64,000 nucleotides of DNA from Ricinus communis (Eukaryota; Streptophyta; Magnoliopsida; Malpighiales; Euphorbiaceae), in NCBI RefSeq assembly GCF_019578655.1, contig NC_063257.1:24941939-25005938 (forward strand), read 5' to 3'. The stretch's first letter is position 1; every line of letters starts with the position of its first letter. A program made the position numbers and the translations under genes. The notes beneath the pieces are model-generated. The model was not told the DNA's origin, did no database searches, and worked only from the letters and a program-made list of their open reading frames with translations. This document shows positions 56,590-64,000 of this stretch, one piece after another.

Positions 56590-57785
56590 ATAAAAAATTA
56601 TGATTATACGAAAAATTTGCCTCATTTAACCTACGTCATAATTCGTCTTGTTACAAGTAAATGTAAGATTGTTGATGTTTCAAGTTTTTAAATTTCTGCA
56701 TTTAGATCTATTTTGTACCTACCATATATCAAAAGCTTAATAGTTTTTTCTTTTGCTTAGCTGACAACGTTATATGTAATCTAGCTATATATATATTACT
56801 CTTGATCAGCATAAACTCTTATTAATTTTAATTGCAAAGTAGGCTACGTAAAATATAAATATGTGCGGCTACAATTATACGTAATTCATGCAAAATAGTG
56901 TGAAATAATCCAAGCAACTTCCTGCCTTATGTAGCAAAATTAAATCTTATCTATCATTGCATGAACGACTTTGTCTTTATGTGGTGGTTATGTCCGAGTG
57001 ATGAAATTATTTGAACTGCATCTGGAGGCTTAACTAGATCTGTCGGTGAACATATATAGCTGGCATTATGTAAGAATTCCATACCCGAGTACTGAGCCCG
57101 CCCTTGAAACTGATTCAATGTATCCAAAGTTAAATATAAATTGGATCTACAAGCTCAATTCCTAACTAAACTCGAAGTATTCTACTTTTCGAAATTCTGA
57201 ATTCTGTAAGTGTTCGTGTGGATACGTTGTTGACTTGTATTTGAAATTTAATATTTAAAATTTAACATTTAAAATTTTTCAATTTAAAAAATTTTCAATA
57301 TAAGGATTTGAAATCATATATTTCAAATTCATTATTTAGATACTTTTTATTTAATAAATTTAAGTTTAAAATAAAATTTAAAATAACAACTAAATCTAAA
57401 TATTTTAGACAGAATATTTAATTAAAATTTATTATCATAAAGAAAATAAACCTAAATATAGAAATATATTTTTTAAGATAATAATAATAAAATAAAAAAC
57501 TAAAATAAGTTAAAAAAAAAAAAACTCATTAAACATCATTCAAAGTTCAACCATTAGCTGGTTGTTTTAAATTTATTTTATCAATTTATATTGTACCTGT
57601 ATTTGAAATAACTGAAACCAAAATTCGTTTAGCCTAAACAAATTCAAATTTTATAAAATATCAAGAAATCAATAATAACTCAATACATTTATATACCAAT
57701 TAGCAAAAAGCAACTTCAAAGTATCCAAAACTCAAAATATTTAAATTTTTCAAGCAATAAGGCAATCAAGTAGTTAATAAGCGGA
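54434..57785. other. Very AT-rich intergenic DNA
   Basis: No coding region is supported. It contains a direct repeat of about 55 bp (54692-54747 and 54808-54861, period 116), an (AT)n microsatellite of nearly 60 bp (about 56526-56585), and long A/T mosaics at 55600-56520 and 57240-57540. Confidence 0.5.
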
Positions 57786-59068
57786 TGACTAATCAATACA
57801 AATTGTATATAGATATTTAACGGTATTTTAGAGCTTTAATGATATATTTCTATATATATAATATGGTGAAATTATATGTTTTTACCTGTCTTTAGTTTTT
57901 TCTTGTCTAAATTCAGGAAATAATCGCCAAAGAGGAGAATTTGAGCTAAAAACACACTAATAAAATTTTAATGAACTACGGCTGTAAGAGGCTTGGAAAT
58001 CAGACACGTGGGCTGTCAATAGCTTGGGCCTAGCCGAATTCATTAAGGCCCAAGAAATGAGAATTAAGTAGTTATGATGTAACTAATGGATAATTATCTT
58101 TTAAGTTGTTTACTTTGTTTAAGACAATAAGAGATAACTATAGTAGTTATGTGTTGAGAGAAGAACTCTAAAAAGGAAATCTCTATAAGAAGCAGAGATT
58201 AATTAAAAAAGGAGGTTCTTCTACTACTGTTCTCTCTAGAGAAAGGCTTCTACTATTCTCTCTGTAGAAATTTCTATAGTTCATCATTTTCTACATCTAG
58301 TTAGTTTTATTGCATTATTCTTTTAAGAATCAAAGAAGCTTTTTAAAGACGTGGAGAGAGAAGATCAATCTTCTTCATTCCTTGAAGGGCCTTTGAAATT
58401 TGAGGGAGTTTTAATTTTCTATTTCTTTGTATCTTATATCTTTCTATTTACTTACAATGATTATTGGATTAAGTATGTTAGGCTAAGTTCCATAAGTATT
58501 TAATTTGGCTTTTTACTTATGTATGAACCTTATATATTATGAGTTTATGAATAATTTTTTTACTTTCATATTTGTATTAGTTTCATCTATTATTATTGGT
58601 TGACCATCATATCAATTTAGTAGTAATATTTGTTATGAAAATATTTAGGTTAAAAGTACTAGAAACATCATCTTTACTTTAATCTATGTTGGTATAAGAA
58701 ACCTAGGTTACATCATTAGCTTGATGACTTAGGGAAAAGGCACATCACCATCTCTCTTGTTATATTTGGACTTAAGAAAAATAAGAGGATTACTAAGTAT
58801 AAGGTAGACTAAATGCTATTTTATTATATAGATCACATTAATCATTCTAGTTGCATATTTATTTTCTGGTTGTTTAGTTTCTTTTATAGACCTTAAGATC
58901 ATTCTCAAAATATTGGCTTAGAGTGTTTATATTTATTTTTAGTATTTTGTGTGATAGTTGGTCTTTATAATATATGATCTACAATTCCTTGTGAGATCGA
59001 CCTCATGATGAACTTGCCCGAACTATCATTCGGTTTGTACACTTGCGAATACTAATTTAAACACATTA
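57786..59068 (+). repeat. Element F 5' LTR
   Basis: It starts TGACTAATCAATACAAATTG and ends ACTTGCGAATACTAATTTAA then ACACATTA (CA changed to TA), 1,283 bp. The interior aligns in order with the E LTR: 'gctttaatgatatatttctatatata', 'gttaggctaagttccataagt', 'gaaacctaggttacatcattagct', 'gagatcgacctc'. The start and end are placed by comparison with E. Confidence 0.78.
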
Positions 59069-59074
59069 AGTTTT

Positions 59075-59092
59075 TGGCACCGTTGCCAATGA
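59075..59092 (+). promoter_or_regulatory. Primer-binding site of element F
   Basis: TGGCACCGTTGCCAATGA, a tRNA-Asp complement with three differences, six bases after the LTR. Confidence 0.75.
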
Positions 59093-59229
59093 ATTATGTC
59101 AATATTATATTTGATTAATTGTCGAGTTTTATTTTTTGTGTTTTTATGTGATGCATGTTATTTAATTCTGTTTTATCTTTAAATTCTTTTTTAAAATTTT
59201 TAAATATGAAATTTTTCCTTTGATTTTAT

Positions 59230-60950
59230 ATGCCTAGGAGACAAACAAGATCAAGTGATTCATCAACTCAAAATGCCTACAACTTGAGATCTACTGTTAA
59301 AAAGGCAGAAGGAGACTAAAAGGTAGAGAGTGAGTTTGTACCTTTAAGAGAAAAAAAATTTGAAGAAAAGTTAGAACAAGTGTTTGAAGGAGAAGTTAAG
59401 ATAATGGCTAATGACAAAAGAGAAGTTGCAGCTCAAAGACAAATGGCTATGAAGGACTATGCTCATCCTATAATTGGTAACACTACTTCATGCATAGTTT
59501 TAGGTGATGCATCTAGGATTATAAACTAAAGAACATCCATTTTAATATACTTTCATCATTCTATGGTATACCTAGTTAGGATGTATTAATATTTATTAGA
59601 GAGTTTTATGCTATAGTACATACATTCCCATTATCTAGACGTAATGAAGATCAATTAAGAATGAGATATTTTCCTTACTCATTAAAAGATAAAACAAAGG
59701 CTTGGTTAATGACCTTGCCTCCTGATTCTTTAAGAACTTCGTATGAAGTTTATCAAAATTTATGAGTAAATTTACTCACATCAAAAGACCAAAGTAGGGC
59801 TGAAATTTCCAACTTTTATTAAAAGGATATTAAATCCTTTTATGAAGCATAGGATTGCTTCAAATCACTTTTACTACAATGCCCACACCATGGTACCCAC
59901 TTCCTGTGACCAACCAATCATTTTGTGATGGTCTAACACAATAATATCAATGTATGGTTGATAATGCAACTGGGGATACTATGTTAGAAAAAACTGCTGA
60001 TGAGGTTTATAATATCTTTGAGATATTATGAGGCAATTCATAATAAAAGAGAGTGAGAATAAAAATATTAGGAGTGAATGAAGTTGTATCTAATAATGAG
60101 ATGGCTATGTAAATAGCTGAATTAACTAAACAAGTTAGAATACTTGCTTCAACTAAGAATGTACAAAGCAACAAGGTATGTGGTATATGTGGTGTTTATG
60201 GTCATGGTGCTAACGTTTGCTTGTCTTATAAGACTTATATAAGAGATGATTATGAATAGGTTAATTTGATGGAATCTTATCAGCCTAGGCAACCTAGGAA
60301 TAATCCATACTCCAACACTTATAATCCAGGATGGAGGAATCGTCCAAATTTCTCTTGGAGAAATAATGATCATAACCCACTACAAATATTGGAGAACCAA
60401 AACCAGCTCCAGTATCAGAACTAAAAGCCCCCAATACCCAAGGAATCAAAACCCTTCATTCCCTAATCAAGGACAAGCCCCTAAAAAAACTAAATTTGGA
60501 GGCAACACTCTAATCTTTTATGACGACTACCATGATAGAATGGATAGGAATGAGAAGAAAACTGATTCCATAGAAGCTTCAATGAAGCGATTGAAAAATC
60601 AAATTAGGCAAATTGCTGAAGCTGTACAAGAAAATAAGAAAAAGAATTACCAAGTCAACCTGAGCAAGCTAAAGCAGTCACTGTTCTTAATGATAGTGAG
60701 TTATTTGATAATAATGTTAAACAATTAATTGAGAAAGATTCTTCTTATACAGGTACATCAAAAGAAGATGGACTAGTTGATGTAGAAATAACTGAAGGAG
60801 GTTTACAAAAAGAAGGAAGAGTAAAGCCCAATCTTGGGCAGAAAGAGAAAGACAAGGAGGCATTTTCAGGACTTGAGTTTCATAAGGCAGCTGAGTCTTA
60901 TAAGCCTCCTATTCCATTCCCGAAAAAATTGAAAGAAAGAAAATAAGATA
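59230..60950 (+). pseudogene. Element F gag, broken
   Basis: It starts MPRRQTRSSDSSTQNAYNLR, followed by AAQRQMAMKDYAHPIIGNTT as in E. The gag domain (RYFPYSLKDKTKAWLMTLPP) is readable only by changing frame. Further parts are CGICGVYGHGAN-like at about 60178, YNPGWRNRPNFSWRN-like at about 60320, and ASMKRLKNQIRQIAEAVQEN at about 60575. Stops and frameshifts are numerous. Confidence 0.75.
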
Positions 60951-61129
60951 AGTAATTTTCTGAAATTTTTGATATGCTTTCTAAAGTTAACATTAATTTG
61001 CCCTTGTTGGATATGATCAGGAATATGCCAGCTTATGCTAATTCTTTAGGGAACTTAATTCCAACAAGAGGAGAAATGAGAACAATAAAAAAGTTATAGT
61101 ATTTGAAACAACAATTGCAGTTCTCCAAT

Positions 61130-61860
61130 AACAATTACCTACTAAGATAGAAGACCATGGGAATTTTACTATTGATATTACAATAGGAGATAAAAAGACT
61201 ACTAAAGCCATGTTGGATTTGGGAGCAAGCATCAATTTGATACCATACATATGCACAACTTGGCTTATGAGAATTGAAGCCAACTACCATGTCTCTGCAA
61301 CTAGCTGATAGGTCGATTAAGTATCCAAGAGGCATAGTGGAAGATTTATTGATTCAGTTAGGAAAACTGATAATCTTTGCTGACTTTGTGGTTCTTGACA
61401 TGGAAAGTACATCAACAAGGGATAAGGAGCAAACAATACTCCTTGGTAGACCTTTCATGGCAACTACCAAGATAGTTATTGACGTGCATAATGGGAAGCT
61501 GACTATGAGAGTCTTGGGAAAGACTATAGAATTTAAAGTGTTTGATTCTTTAACTATATCTCCTAGCACTTCAATTGATGAATGTTCATATGTTGATTGC
61601 ATAGATTATTTTGTTTATAAAACATATTTATAAGATAAGGATGATAAGTTAGAAATTTTATTAACATTGGAAAAGCACAAAGAAAATTTAGATGAAGAAG
61701 TCTTAAACTTACATGATAAGTTAGATGATGCTATTCTAGTGTTACTTGATGAAAGCACTATTAAACCTTTAGATTCACCCACTGAAATCAAATCAAAAAT
61801 TATTAATGAATCACCTAAAGTTGAGCTTAAGGAGTTGCCTAACACATTTAAATATTGTTC
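61130..61860 (+). pseudogene. Element F protease and linker, one frameshift
   Basis: FTIDITIGDKKTTKAMLDLG is followed by ASINL, so the DLGAS motif is kept. A frameshift near 61260 then leads to MKPTTMSLQLADRSIKYPRG and the EQTILLGRPFMATTKIVIDV part. TAA at 61631 ends that frame. The linker continues in 61667 and on ([36 protein letters not shown]) to the deletion point. Confidence 0.8.
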
Positions 61861-62144
61861 ATTTAGATCATGCAGCTTTGAGATATCTTTTAACTAAGCC
61901 TAATGCTAAACCACGGCTTATTAGGTGGTTGCTCTTATTGCAAGAATTTGATATTGAGATAAAAGATAAAAAAGGAAGTGAAAATGTAGTAGCGGATCAT
62001 CTTTCGAGATTGATTTTTTATTTTGATAATTTTGGTTCTAAAAAAGTAATTAATGAGACTTTCCCTAATGAACAATTGTTTGTGGTAAATCATGAGCCAT
62101 GGTATGCTGACATTGTAAACTATTTGGCATATGTGGTATTATGA
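61855..62144 (+). pseudogene. Element F RNase H C-terminal remnant
   Basis: [40 protein letters not shown] and VADHLSRL correspond to the end of RNase H in B ([20 protein letters not shown]). Everything before it, about 1 kb of RT and RNase H, is missing. The linker residues KELPNTFKY sit directly upstream. Confidence 0.83.
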
Positions 62145-62149
62145 GAACT

Positions 62150-63376
62150 AACTTAACATGGTAAGAAAAGAAACGATTTCTATCTGTGTGTAGGCATTAT
62201 TATTAGGATGACCCGTATTTTTTTAAACGTTATACTGATCAAATGATTAAAAGATGTATTCCTGAAGATGAGCAACAAAGCATTTTGGCTTTTTGCCATG
62301 AAATGCATTGTGGAGGTCATTTTGATGGTAAGAAAATAGCCTACAAGTTTCTGCAATAGCCTTCATTATTTAAAGATGTTCATATTTTTTGTGCTAAATG
62401 TGATAGGTGTCAAAGAAGTGGAAATATTAGCAAATGAACTGAAATGCTTCAAACTTTTAATCTTGTGGTTGAACTATTTGATGTGTGGGACATCGATTTT
62501 ATAAGACCATTTCCACCTTCTCATGGTTATGAATATATACTTCTGGTTGTGGATTATGTGTCTAAATGGGTAGAAGCAATAACCACTCAAACTAATGATG
62601 CTAAGACAATATGCAAATTCATAAAGGATAATATTTTTAGCAGGTTTGGAATGTCTAGAGCAATCATTAGTAACGGGAGAATATATTTTTGCAACAACGC
62701 ATTTAGCACCTTATTAAAGAAATATATAATAACTCATAGAGCTGCAACCCCTTATCACCCACAAACATCAGGACATGTGGAAGTTAGCAATAGAAAAATT
62801 AAGTTAATAATTAAGAAATCAGTGCACTTATCTAGAAAAGATTGGGCTATACACTTGCATAATGCACTTTGGGCATATTGCACAACTTATAAAACACTGA
62901 TTGGAATGAGTCCTTACGAATTAGTATCTGGCAAGGCTTGCCATTTATCGGTCGAATTGGAACATAAAGCATACTGGGCTATTAAGGAGCTTAATATGGA
63001 CTTAACCAAAGCAGGTGAAGAGCTCTTATTACACCTAAATGAGCTAGAAGAAATGTGTAGTGAGGCATATGAGAATGCCAAACTATATAAAGAAAGGACC
63101 AAGAAGCAACATGATAAGAATTTACTTTATAAATCTTTTGCCCTTGGAATGAAAGTATTATTATTTAACTCACGTTTTAAAATTTTTCCAAGAAAGCTTA
63201 GATCAAGGTGGAATGGCCCCTTCAAAGTAATAACGGTTTTCAATCATGGTGCGGTAAAATTACGTAACATTAAGACCCAAGAATGATTCAAAGTTAATAG
63301 ACATCGCTTAAAGCCATATTATGAAGGAATAACCTATGTAGATGAAGTGGAGTGCATGGAGGCACCACCAATTTGA
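62150..63376 (+). pseudogene. Element F integrase
   Basis: The zinc region is readable as HEMHCGGH ... CAKCDRCQRSG (62300-62425, one stop near 62359). The core frame 62444-63286 has [20 protein letters not shown] with the first catalytic Asp. The second position reads [10 protein letters not shown], where relatives have SDGG/SDRG, so Asp is Asn. [19 protein letters not shown] carries the Glu. The C-terminus has [24 protein letters not shown] at 63284 interrupts before FKVNRHRLKPYYEGITYVDE and the final stop at 63374. It cannot be active as written. Confidence 0.86.
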
Positions 63377-63780
63377 AACACCTTTGTCAATGTCTAGCTA
63401 TAGACAATAAATTTAGCACTTGTATATTATATCTTTTCTATTTTTATTATTTGAGTTTTTAATTTAAAGTACTTTCTCGTTTTATTTTTAGGAACCTATA
63501 AGAGATTCAAGTATCCGGGCACACATGATCATCAAGTACAACACAGGAATTTTATATGGTAACACTTAATTTAATAGTCAATATTGTGCTTCAAGTATTT
63601 ATAACATTATGTAAATTACATAAAAGTCATTTAGTTGTTGATCATTTCTTAATGAAATTTACGACTTATGTTCAAAATGTTCCTTTTATTTTTACTTTAA
63701 TAACTACTTAATTACATGTGTTGATTACTTAATAACCCTTATGATATATTAAAATCCCTTTAAAAAAAATTTATTTTTAA
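63377..63780 (+). other. AT-rich spacer after F integrase
   Basis: It begins with 'tgtctagctatagacaataaatttagca', shared with E (44880-44925 on the minus strand), then AT-rich non-coding sequence. Confidence 0.6.
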
Positions 63781-64000
63781 GCGAGCCACATTGCGGCAAT
63801 GAATTTTCACATCAGAGGGACGGCACGGGCCCAAAGTAGTCAAGCAGCAGAGTTAACGGCGGATCACGGGACTCCCCGTGAGTGTGGCAGTCGCGACACC
63901 CCAGCACCTTCGTGCGCACTGTGAGGCATGGAGGGACCGCGAGCCGTAGAGGAAGCCACCCCGAAGGTGCACGTGCTGCTGCGAGGAGGACAGCCGCGGG
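63781..64000 (+). repeat. GC-rich block of element F, cut by the window end
   Basis: A sharp rise in GC with motifs such as GCGGC, CACGGGC, CCCCGTG and GTCGCGAC (a palindrome). It starts like the GC block of E. It is in the same position relative to integrase as the arrays of A and B. Confidence 0.65.

Larger units (their letters stand above)
57786..64000 (+). mobile_element. Element F: Athila/Tat-type element, related to E, 3' end outside the window
   Basis: The 5' LTR is at 57786-59068, with a tRNA-Asp-like PBS at 59075. Gag, protease, a short RNase H end, integrase and a GC-rich block follow. Protein and LTR comparisons place it with E (for example MSLQLADRSIKYPRGIVEDL versus MSLQFPDRSIKYPRGIVEDL). 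RT and most of RNase H are deleted at about 61860. Frames are broken in gag and protease, while integrase is open over 280 codons. Target duplication and 3' LTR cannot be seen. Confidence 0.87.

Noticed and set aside
1..64000. Host protein genes, tRNA or rRNA genes
   Set aside because: Every convincing protein match is to a retrotransposon domain, and I found no tRNA or rRNA pattern apart from tRNA-complementary primer sites.

Overview
The window is plant nuclear DNA, most likely from a eudicot: AT-rich, repeat-dense, and without any host gene I can defend. It is a nested pile of retrotransposons. Most of it is Ty3/gypsy elements of the Athila/Tat type: their primer-binding sites resemble the 3' end of tRNA-Asp, they carry a DLGAS-type protease, and they have a third ORF downstream of integrase. 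The remainder is Ty1/copia relics, LINE relics and one MITE-like element.

Layout. 1-2693: AT-rich DNA with an old LTR-like segment and a MITE-like insert. 2694-25547: element B (+), the only copy still holding gag, protease, reverse transcriptase, RNase H, integrase and ORF3, all broken. B has a GCAGC target duplication. Its 5' LTR is split by element A (3911-12439, duplication GGTTA), and its integrase is split by solo LTR C (17653-19106, duplication ATCAC). 25553-29405: decayed LINE (+). 29406-31322: two LTR remnants (-). 31355-32330: LINE RNase H fragment (-). 32400-50110: a Ty1/copia element (-) whose integrase segment is present in four tandem copies, interrupted by element D (35878-41241, +) and element E (41600-48812, -). 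50332-54433: copia LTR-like sequence and a second copia relic (+). 54434-57785: very AT-rich DNA. 57786-64000: element F (+), running off the window.

How the parts fit. A, B, C and D belong to one family. A and D share the same large internal loss (front of gag, protease, RT, RNase H, integrase), so they are copies of a non-autonomous lineage that needed a B-like partner. E has a gag-protease ORF joined in frame to the last residues of integrase. F lost RT and most of RNase H. Loss of RT has therefore happened repeatedly.

Most interesting signal. In the A/B family, clusters of the self-complementary motif AACACGGCCGTGTT lie directly upstream of a TATA-like box in every LTR, and again inside the element downstream of integrase. 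There they precede a second TATA box, a short leader, a conserved GTAAGT...CAG intron and the ATG of ORF3. ORF3 encodes a protein with a basic NLS-like N-terminus and a long C-terminal coiled coil, with no visible membrane segment. I read this as a self-contained regulatory module: an internal promoter driving a spliced mRNA for a possible nuclear, dimeric protein, with the same palindromic sites at both promoters. The architecture is visible in the sequence; the function is inference.
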